NCBI RefSeq assembly: GCF_900188115.1
Contig: NZ_FZNW01000010.1
Location: forward strand, 124,001 to 188,000
Reading direction: 5' to 3'
DNA from: Haloechinothrix alba
GTDB lineage: Bacteria; Actinomycetota; Actinomycetes; Mycobacteriales; Pseudonocardiaceae
DNA length: 64,000 nucleotides
The notes beneath the pieces are model-generated. The model worked only from the letters and a program-made list of their open reading frames with translations, made no database searches and was not told the DNA's origin. Shown piece after piece: positions 1-9,972 of this stretch (positions are counted from its first letter, which is position 1; every line of letters begins with the position of its first letter). The position numbers were made by a program, and so were the translations under genes.

Positions 1-14
1 AGGTCACCGCGCGC

Positions 15-1238
15 TCACACCTTCGACGGGCGCAGCGCCTCGGCGAGCTTGAGCCTGCTGCCCATGTGCAGCACGGCGTTGCGGTAGATCTTGCCGCCGA
101 GCCAGGTCAGCACCAGGATCATGAGCACGGTCAGGCCGGCGGCCAGCGCGATCTCCCATCCCGTTACGTCGCTCGCCGCGATCCGGCCCGGCATCAGCAT
201 CGGCGCGAAGAAAGGCACCAGCGACATCACCGCTGCCGTCGTGCCGCCCGGGTCGGCCATGGTCACGTTGATGCCGACGACGAACCCGAGGACCAGGATC
301 ATCGTCACGGGAGTCACCACCGACTGCATGTCCTCCTGCCGGGAGACCAGCGAGCCGGCACCGGCGAACACGGACGCGTAGAGGAAGAAGCCGAGCACAT
401 ACCACACCACGCCCCAGGCAAAGGTGGCGTAGGCGACGTCGGAGACGGTGAGCACGCCGGATGCCGTGGCCATCACGAGACCGAGGCCTGCGATGATGAC
501 CAGCTGGATCAGCCCGACCAGGCCGAGGCCTGCGACCTTGCCGAGCAGGAGCTGCCACGGTCGCACCGCGGCCAGCAGGATCTCCACGACGCGGCTGGAC
601 TTCTCCTCGACGACCCCCTGCGCGACGTAGGCGCCGTAGGTGCTGATGCCGAAGAACAGCAGGAACGCCATGATCGCGCCGACCGCCAGGCGCTGCCCCT
701 CCTCGGGATCGGCGGGTTCCAGCGTGGTCACGTCGAGCTCGGCGGCGTTCGCCTCGCCGAGCACCGCGTCGGGATCGTCCACACCAGCCTGTGCCAGAGC
801 GGCCCTGAGTACCTGCTGCTGGGTGATCCCGGTCAGGGCCGCGTGCAACCGCTCGTCCAACTCGGACTCGGCGACCACCTCGAGGTCGGACGCCGCGCCC
901 GACACGGCGGCGTCGAGCTCGCCGCTGTCCACTTGGGAGCGGCCCTGCTCGGCACTCGCCAGCGTCGTGACGTCCGCCTCGAGACCGAGCTCGTTCGCCG
1001 ATGCCTCCAGCTGGCTCGCGATGTGCGTGGCCTGCCCGGATACGCCGATCGCGGTCGTCTCCGAGTCGGAGAACAGCGCGTTGATGAGCAGGACGTAGAT
1101 CGCGATACCGGCGACGATCGCGAGGGTGCCGAAGGCGAACGCCTTGGTGCGCAGCCGGGTGGTGATCTCGCGCCGTGCGACGAGCGCGACGATGCGTACG
1201 GGGCCCTGCCCTGCGGTGTCGGGACCGGTCGCGCTCAC
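15..1238 (-). CDS. ABC-2 type transporter permease (NatB/YhaP-like)
   Basis: This is the membrane half of an ABC exporter, 407 aa with a GTG start. One N-terminal membrane segment lies at about residues 31-53. A large, probably extracytoplasmic domain follows to about 185, and then a block of about five to six membrane segments runs to residue 385. This layout is typical of the ABC-2 permeases of the NatB/YhaP group, which export sodium ions, drugs or peptides. Its start overlaps the stop codon of the upstream ATPase gene as GTGA, so the two are translationally coupled. The substrate cannot be read from the sequence. The gene ends 14 bp from the window edge, so further operon members beyond it are possible. 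Confidence 0.85.
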   Translation of the reverse strand: MSATGPDTAGQGPVRIVALVARREITTRLRTKAFAFGTLAIVAGIAIYVLLINALFSDSETTAIGVSGQATHIASQLEASANELGLEADVTTLASAEQGRSQVDSGELDAAVSGAASDLEVVAESELDERLHAALTGITQQQVLRAALAQAGVDDPDAVLGEANAAELDVTTLEPADPEEGQRLAVGAIMAFLLFFGISTYGAYVAQGVVEEKSSRVVEILLAAVRPWQLLLGKVAGLGLVGLIQLVIIAGLGLVMATASGVLTVSDVAYATFAWGVVWYVLGFFLYASVFAGAGSLVSRQEDMQSVVTPVTMILVLGFVVGINVTMADPGGTTAAVMSLVPFFAPMLMPGRIAASDVTGWEIALAAGLTVLMILVLTWLGGKIYRNAVLHMGSRLKLAEALRPSKV

Positions 1239-2146
1239 TGCTGGCTCCCTTCGGTGACGACGTTGCGGAACAACTCGGTCAGCGAGGGGCGCTGCTTGCT
1301 GAACTCCGTGACCCGGCCGGTCTCCAGCGCCGCCCGCAGCACCGCCTGCTCATCCGTGCTGGGTTCCAGCTGCAGCACGGTCTGGGAGTCCACCTCCTCG
1401 AGGACCCGGACTCCGGTGAGGTGACTCGCCCAGCCGGACGGGGCCTCTGGTGCCACGACCCGCAACGTGCTGGACGCGGCCGAGGTCAGCTCATCGACGG
1501 CTCCCTGGGCGACCATCTGCCCGTCGCGGATGATGCCGACGCGGTCGCAGAGGCGCTCGACGAGGTCGAGCTGGTGGCTGGAGAACACGACGGGCACCCC
1601 CGCCGCGGCCTTCTCCCGGAGCACCGCACTCATCACGTCCACGGCGACCGGGTCGAGGCCGGAGAACGGTTCGTCCAGTACCAGTACGTCGGGGTCGTGG
1701 ACCAGCGCGGCAGCCAGCTGGACGCGCTGCTGGTTGCCGAGGCTGAGCTTCTGCACCTCGTCATGGCGCCGCTCCCGCAGATCCATGCGGGCCAGCCACC
1801 GCTCCGTCCTGGTGTGCGCGTCGTCGGCGGAGCACCCGTGCAGCTGAGCGAGGTACACGAGCTGGTCGAGCACCGCCATCTTCGGGTACAGGCCGCGTTC
1901 CTCCGGCATGTACCCGATCCTGGCGCGCATGCCCGGGGTGATCGGTGCGTGGCCGACACGTACCTCACCGGAGTCGGCGGCCAGTACGCCGAGGATGATC
2001 CGCATGGCGGTGGTCTTGCCGGCCCCGTTGCTGCCGACGAACCCGAACAGCTCGCCCGGCCGCACGGCGAAGCTGACGCGGTCCAGCGCGGTTACGTCCC
2101 CGTAGCGCTTGCAGAGTTCGACGACGTTCAGGGTGTTCGTGTCCAC
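1235..2146 (-). CDS. ABC transporter ATP-binding protein
   Basis: This 303-aa ATPase energises the adjacent permease. Walker A GSNGAGKTT, signature LSLGNQQR and Walker B VLVLDEPFSG are all present, followed by the SSHQLDLVERLCDR switch region. A C-terminal domain of about 80 residues is typical of NatA-like exporters. The reading frame stays open upstream to 2221, but that stretch runs through a perfect hairpin and encodes a His/Arg/Trp-rich sequence unlike the family. The GTG at 2146 has GGGGGAGG six bases upstream and begins the protein right before its first strand, so it is preferred. It forms an operon with the permease downstream. Confidence 0.88.
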   Translation of the reverse strand: MDTNTLNVVELCKRYGDVTALDRVSFAVRPGELFGFVGSNGAGKTTAMRIILGVLAADSGEVRVGHAPITPGMRARIGYMPEERGLYPKMAVLDQLVYLAQLHGCSADDAHTRTERWLARMDLRERRHDEVQKLSLGNQQRVQLAAALVHDPDVLVLDEPFSGLDPVAVDVMSAVLREKAAAGVPVVFSSHQLDLVERLCDRVGIIRDGQMVAQGAVDELTSAASSTLRVVAPEAPSGWASHLTGVRVLEEVDSQTVLQLEPSTDEQAVLRAALETGRVTEFSKQRPSLTELFRNVVTEGSQQ

Positions 2147-2172
2147 AGCCTCCCCCGTGCTCGCCCAGTGGT

Positions 2173-2205
2173 CCCAGTGGCATCGGCGCCGCCGATGCCA
2201 CTGGG
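2173..2205. terminator. Perfect 15-bp hairpin between the ligase gene and the ABC operon
   Basis: CCCAGTGGCATCGGC is followed by a 3-nt loop and its exact reverse complement. It lies 66 bp past the stop codon of the acyl-CoA ligase gene and 27 bp before the ATPase start, with both genes on the minus strand. No T-tract follows, which is common for actinobacterial terminators. It could also be an operator of the ABC operon. Confidence 0.55.
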
Positions 2206-2270
2206 GCACATCATGACGCAAGCATCGTGGCCTCCCCCGAACGGGGGTTGTTACGGGGCCGGTTCGCCCG

Positions 2271-3896
<1,626 letters not shown>

Positions 3897-4182
3897 GCTG
3901 CGAGGCTAACGCGCTCCCGCCCGGTGTGACTCCCCAAGACGGAGGAGGTAACCGGTCGGTTGTGACTGGATCGGGTCAATGACCAGTGGGATATTCGCTG
4001 GTGACTGCGTGTCGGTGCTGCCGAAGTCGCCGTTGTGGCGTTTACTGGTGGCATAGCACCGCACGCGGATGCCGCGTGTGGCGTGGCAGCGAAACCGCCG
4101 GGAAGGTTCTCATTGCCCAGCGTCGTGCTGGTGACCGTGGTGCCCGGCGGGACGGAAAGCGGAACAGGAAGGATGACGTACG

Positions 4183-4494
4183 TTGGCTCTGCCTACGTTG
4201 ACTCCGGAGCAGCGCGCGGAAGCGCTCGCCAAGGCCGCCGAGGCCCGCAAGGCTCGGTCGGAGCTGCTCGCGTCGATCAAGTCCGGCGAGCAGAGCATCG
4301 AGAAGGTGCTCGAGCGCGCCAAGGAGAACAAGACCATCGGCAAGACGAAGGTGTCTGCGCTGCTCAAGGCCGTTCCCGGTCTTGGCGCCGTCAAGGTCGC
4401 GAACCTGATGGAGCAGATCGGTATCGACCCGGACCGCCGCGCGGCCGGGCTCGGAGACCGCCAGCGCCGGGCATTGGTCGAAGCGCTGAAGTAG
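4183..4494 (+). CDS. mihF: Integration host factor, actinobacterial type (mIHF)
   Basis: A 103-aa basic nucleoid-associated protein that bends DNA and stabilises GMP kinase in mycobacteria (family knowledge). The N-terminal LTPEQRAEALAKAAEARKAR helix, the IGKTKVSALLKAVPGLGAVKV core containing the helix-hairpin-helix-like lid, and the C-terminal RRAAGLGDRQRRALVEAL motif are diagnostic. The start is a TTG with AGGAAGGA about nine bases upstream, and it gives the family's ALP-L-T N-terminus. It stands alone, about 290 bp downstream of the divergent ligase gene, and is followed by a strong terminator. It is one of the few essential housekeeping genes in the window. Confidence 0.95.
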   Translation: MALPTLTPEQRAEALAKAAEARKARSELLASIKSGEQSIEKVLERAKENKTIGKTKVSALLKAVPGLGAVKVANLMEQIGIDPDRRAAGLGDRQRRALVEALK

Positions 4495-4516
4495 ACCCGT
4501 GTCCGGGGTCCGTGGG

Positions 4517-4551
4517 TCCTGGCAGGCGCCGTACAGCTGCGCCTGCCAGGA
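4517..4551 (+). terminator. Intrinsic-type hairpin after mihF
   Basis: TCCTGGCAGGCGC pairs perfectly over 13 bp with GCGCCTGCCAGGA across a 9-nt loop, 22 bp after the mihF stop. There is no T-tract, as is usual in high-GC actinobacteria. Confidence 0.75.
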
Positions 4552-4750
4552 CGACGAGGCCCCCGGAGGGCGGGTTGTTCACAAGCCGACGGTCGGGGCT
4601 GCCTGTCGAGCGGCCCGCGGGCGTCGGGCGGTTACGCGTGTGCTGACCACCGGGTCCCTGGCTGCGAACGCTACCGCCGAGTAGTGCGACAATCGATCGT
4701 GTGACGATCTTTTCGGCGCACCGTGCCGCGCAGCTCGCGAGGTGGGCGCG

Positions 4751-6004
4751 ATGACGGTCGCAGGTAGGGGTGCGGGCGCGCGTGCGGATCAGCGAGCTGA
4801 TCCTGCCGAGTTGCTCGCCGCGTACCGCCGCGGGGACTTCTTCCTGTCCACCGCGGAACGGTCGATCCTCGCGCGCGGTGCCGACACCGTGCTCGACGGG
4901 GACGATATCGACGGGCTGGACACGCGGCTGTCTCAGGCACTGACCGGTGCGGCCCATCCGGTCGCGGTAGGCGTGCTCCCTTTCGCCACCGGTGCCACCG
5001 GTGCCACCGGTGCCGCCGGTGGTGAGCCGGGGGAGGAGCGGGCCGTCGCGCGGTTCGTCCTGCCTCGTGAGCTGTGGACGGCGGAGCCTGCGCACGGCGC
5101 GGCCGCGCAGCGGGCCACCCGAGGGGTTCCGGTGCCTGCCGAGGTCACACCGTTTCCGGCGCCGGAGGGGCACCGCGCTGCCGTGCAGCGCGCCCTCGCC
5201 GCCCTCGACGAGAGTGACCTGCGCAAGGTGGTGCTGGCGCGTGCCCTCGACATCTCCTTCACCGCAGAGGTCGACCCCGCCTGCCTGCTGCACAACCTGG
5301 TGCGGGACAACACTGGCGGCTACACCTACGCCGTCGAGCTGCCGCGAGCGGCAGCGGGGTCGCCGGGACCGCCGGGACAGCGCAGCCTGGTGGGCGCGAG
5401 CCCCGAGTTGCTCGTCCGGCGCAGTGGCACGCTGGTCAGCGCGCACCCGCATGCCGGCTCGGCGCCCCGGTCGTCCGACGCCGACGTCGACCGGCGCAAC
5501 GCGGAGGCGCTGCTGGGCTCGGCCAAGGACCACGCCGAGCACGCCATGGTCACCGAGGCCGTTGTGGCCGCGCTGCGCCCGTTGTGCCGCCGTATCGACG
5601 TGCCGCCCGAGCCGTCGCTGATGTCGACATCGACGATGTGGCACCTGGGTACCGCGATCACCGGCGAGCTCCGCGACGAGGGCATCAGCGCGCTGCGTCT
5701 GGCCGCGGCGTTGCATCCGACCCCCGCGGTGTGCGGTACACCGACCCCGGCCGCCCGGTTGCTGGTCGGCGAGCTCGAACCGTTCGAGCGGGACTACTAC
5801 GCAGGCGCCGTCGGATGGGTGGACACCACAGGCGACGGGGAGTGGGCCGTGGCGATCCGGTGCGCGCAGGTCGCCGAGCGTTCGCTGCGCCTGTACTCCG
5901 GTGGGGGGATCGTGGCCGGATCCGACCCGGATGCCGAGCTGGCCGAGACCTCGGCGAAGTTCCAGACCTTGCTGCGTGCCATGGGACTCGACCTAAATTT
6001 GTGA
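4751..6004 (+). CDS. Isochorismate synthase (EntC/DhbC/MenF family)
   Basis: Converts chorismate to isochorismate, the entry to catecholate/salicylate siderophores or menaquinone. At 417 aa it has the length of EntC/DhbC. The chorismate-binding fold shows STAERSILARG near the N-terminus, the conserved lysine in LRKVVLARAL, LVGASPELLVRR, the HLGTAITGEL block, HPTPAVCGTPTPAA, the ERDYYAGAVGWVD motif and YSGGGIVAGSDPDAELAET at the C-terminus. The ATG at 4751 has AGGTGGG just upstream; an in-frame GTG lies three codons earlier. A short Gly-Ala-Thr repeat near residue 75 comes from a tandem GCCACCGGT run. No isochorismatase, DHB dehydrogenase or NRPS gene is beside it, so its pathway is not decided by context. 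Confidence 0.9.
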   Translation: MTVAGRGAGARADQRADPAELLAAYRRGDFFLSTAERSILARGADTVLDGDDIDGLDTRLSQALTGAAHPVAVGVLPFATGATGATGAAGGEPGEERAVARFVLPRELWTAEPAHGAAAQRATRGVPVPAEVTPFPAPEGHRAAVQRALAALDESDLRKVVLARALDISFTAEVDPACLLHNLVRDNTGGYTYAVELPRAAAGSPGPPGQRSLVGASPELLVRRSGTLVSAHPHAGSAPRSSDADVDRRNAEALLGSAKDHAEHAMVTEAVVAALRPLCRRIDVPPEPSLMSTSTMWHLGTAITGELRDEGISALRLAAALHPTPAVCGTPTPAARLLVGELEPFERDYYAGAVGWVDTTGDGEWAVAIRCAQVAERSLRLYSGGGIVAGSDPDAELAETSAKFQTLLRAMGLDLNL

Positions 6005-6122
6005 CCTTGACCACAGTGCCGGTGGCGCGAGAACGTGGACGTGCCCGGCATGCGAGTCCGGGTGGCACGGCACCGGCGCCGCCGCGGGTGCGGCGGCGCA
6101 GCGGGAGGAGGGATGGGCCGCA

Positions 6123-6977
6123 GTGAACCGCGCGCCGTTGGGATCCGTACTGACCGCGATGGTCACGCCCTTCGACTCCGACATGCGCGCGGACGAGTCC
6201 GCGTTCGTCTCGTTGTTCCATCACCTCGTGCGGCACGGCTCTGACGGCATCGTGGCCTGCGCGACCACCGGGGAGGCTGCCACGCTGACCGATGAGGAGC
6301 ACCTGCGGCTCATCGGGCTGGCCTGCTCCGAGCGGCCGTCCGGCGCCACCGTGGTCGCCTCCACCGGGTCGAACAACACCGCCCAGGCCTGCGCGATGAC
6401 CGAACGGGCGACCGAGCTCGGTGCCGACGCCATCCTGTCGGTCACGCCGTACTACAACCGCCCGAACCGGCGCGGGCTGCTGCGGCACTACTCGGAGATC
6501 TCGCGGGCGACGGACAAGCCCATCTTCCTGTACAACATCCCCTCCCGCACCGGCATCGACATTCCCAACGACCTGCTCGCCGAGCTGGCCACGATCGAGC
6601 GGGTCGACTACGTCAAGCAGGCCAACAGCGCCAACCTGGCGCCGGTGGAGGGCCTCGGCGTCTACGCGGGCAACGACGACATATTCGCGCGCACGCTCGA
6701 CCTCGGCGAGTGCGGTGGTGTGCTGGTCATCAGCCACATCGCCGGGGAACGGATCCGCAGGATGGTCGACGAACCCGAGCGGCGGGCGGAGATCGATGCC
6801 TCGCTCAAGCCGCTGTACCAGGCGCTCGGGGTGACGACCAATCCGATCCCGATCAAGGCCGCGCTGAACATGCTGGGCATCCGGGTGGGTCCGCCGCGCC
6901 TGCCACTGGTGGAGGTCGACGAGGCGGAGAGCGAGGTCGTCCGCAAGGCGCTGGTGGAGTGCGGGCTGCTGGAGTAG
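6123..6977 (+). CDS. Dihydrodipicolinate synthase family protein (DapA-like)
   Basis: Class I aldolase of the DapA/NanA superfamily, 284 aa (usual 290-300). All catalytic positions known from DapA can be seen: the ATTGE pair of threonines at residues 48-49, TPYYNRP at 108-114, the catalytic tyrosine and arginine in LYNIPSRTG (Tyr137, Arg142), and the Schiff-base lysine Lys165 in YVKQAN. It is therefore likely an active 4-hydroxy-tetrahydrodipicolinate synthase for lysine/DAP synthesis, or a paralogue using another 2-keto acid. The start is GTG at 6123. It follows the isochorismate synthase by 118 bp on the same strand. There are no other lysine genes nearby, and the usual dapB/RNase J neighbours are missing, which argues for a paralogue. 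Confidence 0.85.
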   Translation: MNRAPLGSVLTAMVTPFDSDMRADESAFVSLFHHLVRHGSDGIVACATTGEAATLTDEEHLRLIGLACSERPSGATVVASTGSNNTAQACAMTERATELGADAILSVTPYYNRPNRRGLLRHYSEISRATDKPIFLYNIPSRTGIDIPNDLLAELATIERVDYVKQANSANLAPVEGLGVYAGNDDIFARTLDLGECGGVLVISHIAGERIRRMVDEPERRAEIDASLKPLYQALGVTTNPIPIKAALNMLGIRVGPPRLPLVEVDEAESEVVRKALVECGLLE

Positions 6978-7030
6978 TCGCGCTCACGCCGACGCGCGCA
7001 CGACGAGGTGGGTGTGCCCGCCCATCTCGC

Positions 7031-7768
7031 TCAACTCGCGGCTGACCCGTGCCGGTTACCCGGTTTCCAGTGCCGCTCGGTGACGAGCGGCTGCCCTGCG
7101 GTGAGCAGTGCCAGGCTGGCCGGGTAATCCCCGCTGCCCGCCAGGTCCGTCAGGAAGGTGCGCTGCGGGGTCATCGCCTGCTCGGGCGCGGCGTGCAGCC
7201 GCGCGGGCTCCCAGGGCGCTGAGACGATCATGTCCTGCAGGCCGAGCCGTAGCCCCTGGCCGGTCGCCTTCATGAGCGCCTCCTTGCGCGCCCAGTAGCG
7301 CAGGAACGCTCGTTCCCTCTCGGCCGGGTCGAGCGTGGCGATGGTGGCGCGCTCGCTGTCGGCGAGCGTGTAGCCGACCAGTCCGTCGACTGACTCGGCC
7401 GAGCGTCCGGCGGGCGACTCCACGTCCAGCCCGACCGGGACCCCCTGGGCCAGCGCGACGCCGACCCAGTCGCCGGAATGCGTGATGGACAGCTCGAGCG
7501 GCTCGCCGGGCGAGGTAGCCGCGGGCACGGTGGGCTTGCCGTGCGGCTTGCCGCAGCTGGAACAGGTGGCGTCCAGAGTGATCGTTTCCGGTGGCACGCC
7601 CAGCCGTTCGCCCACCGCGTGCTTGGCGAGTACCCGGCCGGTCAGGAAGCGGCGCCGGTCCGCGTCGAGCCGGTAGGAGTGGTACCTCCCGAGCTCGATC
7701 TCGTCGAGGTGCCGGAGCAGCTCGCCGCCTGGCGTGAGCGGCCCGGACCACAGCACCGCGCATTCCAC
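7031..7768 (-). CDS. 4'-phosphopantetheinyl transferase (Sfp type)
   Basis: Transfers phosphopantetheine from CoA to the serine of acyl or peptidyl carrier proteins, activating PKS, NRPS or FAS. At 245 aa it is a typical Sfp-class pseudodimer. Visible motifs are ITHSGDWVGVAL, VGLDVE (the Mg-binding Asp and Glu) and YWARKEALMKATG, the W-x-x-KEA-x-x-K signature. A CSSCGKPHGKP segment precedes the core, as is common in actinobacterial Sfp proteins. It is the last gene of an operon running hydratase, ligase, TetR, PPTase, nine bases after the TetR gene. No PKS or NRPS lies in the window, so its carrier-protein target is elsewhere. Confidence 0.9.
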   Translation of the reverse strand: MECAVLWSGPLTPGGELLRHLDEIELGRYHSYRLDADRRRFLTGRVLAKHAVGERLGVPPETITLDATCSSCGKPHGKPTVPAATSPGEPLELSITHSGDWVGVALAQGVPVGLDVESPAGRSAESVDGLVGYTLADSERATIATLDPAERERAFLRYWARKEALMKATGQGLRLGLQDMIVSAPWEPARLHAAPEQAMTPQRTFLTDLAGSGDYPASLALLTAGQPLVTERHWKPGNRHGSAAS

Positions 7769-7777
7769 GGTGGCAGC

Positions 7778-8434
7778 CTACGCGAAGTCGGCAGAGCCGA
7801 CGGCTCCCCACGTCGTCAGCACGATCTCCCTGCAGACGTCCACATCGGGAGCCGCCGGCTCGGTAGCGCCGAGCGCCCGCAGCGCCAGCAGGGCGTACTC
7901 GCGGGCGAGCTCGTCGAGTGGCATCGGGCCGGTCGACGAGTACCAGCGCGCGACGCCGCTGCACATCTCGAGCAGGCCGCGCCTGGCTACGCCGTCTGGG
8001 TCGGCACGGAACGCGCCGGAGTGCTGACCGTCGGCGATGGCATCCGCCCACAGCCGCTCGTAGCTGTCCCGCGCGGCCACGACGGACCGGCGCAGCGCTG
8101 GGGACAGCGAGTTGACCTCGTTGTCCACGACCGCGGTCTCCTGGGCCCGCTCGGCGTGCGCGAGCACGTGCAACGCGACGAGCCTGCCGAGCCGTTCGGC
8201 GGGGTCGTCGACCGATGCGACCGCCTCGCGCCCCGCGGACACCAGGCGCCGCAGGCAGTCGTGCATGATCTCGGCGAGCAGTGCCTCCTTGGTGCCCATG
8301 TAGTGATAGAGGCTGGCCGAGGACAGCTGCGCGTGCTGTGCCAGCTCACGGATGCCGACCCCGTGAAACCCCTTGCTCGCGAACAGCTCCACCGCCACCC
8401 GGTGGATGCGCTCACCGGTGGTGTTCACCACCAT
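7778..8434 (-). CDS. TetR/AcrR family transcriptional regulator
   Basis: A 218-aa repressor-like protein. The N-terminal TetR helix-turn-helix shows AVELFASKGFHGVGIRELA and SSASLYHYMGTKEALL, and the C-terminal all-helical ligand domain is followed by a short tail. The frame is open to 8467, but the ATG at 8434 keeps the overlap with the preceding ligase gene to 10 bp and puts the first helix at the usual distance. It sits inside an acyl-CoA operon, so it probably senses an acyl-CoA or acid made or used by the neighbouring hydratase and ligase. A repeated GATCGA/CGATCG element upstream of the operon (10763-10784) is a candidate operator. It is not KstR or KstR2; those are elsewhere in the window. 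Confidence 0.88.
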   Translation of the reverse strand: MVVNTTGERIHRVAVELFASKGFHGVGIRELAQHAQLSSASLYHYMGTKEALLAEIMHDCLRRLVSAGREAVASVDDPAERLGRLVALHVLAHAERAQETAVVDNEVNSLSPALRRSVVAARDSYERLWADAIADGQHSGAFRADPDGVARRGLLEMCSGVARWYSSTGPMPLDELAREYALLALRALGATEPAAPDVDVCREIVLTTWGAVGSADFA

Positions 8435-9972
8435 CGTTGTCGCCCCCTGTCGTAAGAGCCTACCCACGGTTCGTCGCCTCCGGCGAGCTGTCCCTTGGCG
8501 ACCCGCTCGGACGGCGTCATGGGTAGCTTATCGGCAAAACGCCAATAGCGTGGCACCTTGAAGTAAGCGAGCTTCTCCGCGCAGAACCGGGCGAGGGCCT
8601 CGGGGTCCGGGCCCGCGGCTCCCTCGGCGAGCACGATGTGGGCCTGGATCTCCTCGCCGCGCAAGTCGTCGGGCACCGCCGTCACCGCGGCGATGTCCAC
8701 GTCCGCGTGCAGCGTCAGCGCGTGCTCCACCTCGTCCGCGGAGATGTTCTCGCCGCTGCGGCGGATCATGTCCTTGGTGCGGCCCACGTAGTACACGCGC
8801 CCCGCCTCGTCCATTCGCGCCAGATCTCCGGTGTGGAACCAGCCGTCGCGGAAGGCGTGCGCGGTGGCCTCGGGTCGGTCGTGGTAGCCGAGCATCAGGC
8901 CGGTGCCGCGGATGGCGAGCTCCCCGGTCCGGCCGCGGGGTGCCGCACCACCGTGCGAGCCGAGGATCATCACCTCGCGGTCCCGGATCGGTGTGCCCAC
9001 GCAACCGGTGCCGACCAGCTCGTCGTGGTCGTGCTCGCGTACCCGCAGGTCCGCGCCGGTCTCGGTCATGCCGAACGCCTCGAACCACTGGACGCCCCAG
9101 CGACGCTCCAGCTCGGCGTGCAGCTCGGGGGGAATGGCCGAGGCGTGGATGGCGCGGACCGAGTGGTCGCGGTCGTTCTCGGCGACCGGCTGGCGTAGCA
9201 GCGCGGTCGGCATCAAGCCCAGGCAGTAGAACCACGTCACGCCGTGCTGCCGGACCTTCTGCCAGAACGTCGACGGGTGGAACCGATCCAGCACCACGAG
9301 CCGTGCGCCGGACGCGAGCCCTGTCACGACATTCCATTGTGGATCGACGTAGTGGAACGGCTGGGCGGTGAGGGTGATGTCGGCCGGTGCGATGTGCGGC
9401 GACTCCTCGACCATGCTCCTGGCGATCGTCGTCCAGTACCGGTGTGGCAGCACGCAGCCCTTCGGCGATCCCGTCGTGCCGGAGGTGTACTGGATGTTGA
9501 CCGGCTGCTCGGGTGTGGGACCGGCGGGCAGCCCGTCCTGTCTGGTGGTGCGGAGGTCTCGCGGGGAGATCACCCCGGGTGCGTGGCGCAGGCCGGTGAT
9601 CCCGCGGAGCAGCCCGGCGAACTCGTCGGCTGCCACCGCCAGGCGTGCCCCCGAGTCGTCAAGCACGTGCGCCGCGTCCAGCTCGCGGTAGTTGGTGTTC
9701 ACCGGAACCAGCACGGCGCCGAGCCTCGCCAGCGCGAGCCACAGCAGCGGGAAGTCCGGCTCGTTGCGCAGCATCGCGGCGACCCGGTCACCCGGCGCGA
9801 CCCCGTACGCGGTCAGCCCGGCCGCGAGCTCGGTGCTGCGCCGGTGGATGTCGGCGAAGCTGTACCGCTGCCCGGTGCCGTCGAAGACCCACGCGGTGCG
9901 GTCCGGCCACCGTTCGGCAGCGCGGGAGGTCAGGGTGGCGAGGTCCTCGACGTGCTCGATCGCGACGCTCAC
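8425..9972 (-). CDS. AMP-forming acyl-CoA ligase (CaiC-like)
   Basis: Adenylates and thioesterifies a carboxylic acid. At 515 aa it shows IQYTSGTTGSPKG (P-loop), FEAFGMTETG, GWFHTGDLARMDEAG, the hinge GRTKDMIRRSGENIS, and a C-terminal lysine in SERVAKGQL. The N-terminal pattern (DRTAWVFDGTGQRYSFAD, AAMLRNEPDFPLLWLALARLGAVLVPVN) is closest to the crotonobetaine/carnitine-CoA ligase subgroup. The real substrate is unknown. Its start overlaps the hydratase stop by 4 bp and its 3' end overlaps the TetR gene, so the four genes form one transcription unit. Confidence 0.85.
   Translation of the reverse strand: MSVAIEHVEDLATLTSRAAERWPDRTAWVFDGTGQRYSFADIHRRSTELAAGLTAYGVAPGDRVAAMLRNEPDFPLLWLALARLGAVLVPVNTNYRELDAAHVLDDSGARLAVAADEFAGLLRGITGLRHAPGVISPRDLRTTRQDGLPAGPTPEQPVNIQYTSGTTGSPKGCVLPHRYWTTIARSMVEESPHIAPADITLTAQPFHYVDPQWNVVTGLASGARLVVLDRFHPSTFWQKVRQHGVTWFYCLGLMPTALLRQPVAENDRDHSVRAIHASAIPPELHAELERRWGVQWFEAFGMTETGADLRVREHDHDELVGTGCVGTPIRDREVMILGSHGGAAPRGRTGELAIRGTGLMLGYHDRPEATAHAFRDGWFHTGDLARMDEAGRVYYVGRTKDMIRRSGENISADEVEHALTLHADVDIAAVTAVPDDLRGEEIQAHIVLAEGAAGPDPEALARFCAEKLAYFKVPRYWRFADKLPMTPSERVAKGQLAGGDEPWVGSYDRGRQRWW

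Noticed and set aside
66-1424. 452-codon plus-strand frame over the ABC permease
   Set aside because: His/Asp/Gly-rich shadow; the minus-strand frame carries clear membrane and family features.
3974-3984. GGTCA-A-TGACC palindrome as an operator between the ligase gene and mihF
   Set aside because: Arms of only five bases, single occurrence, and no regulator encoded nearby; chance is likely.
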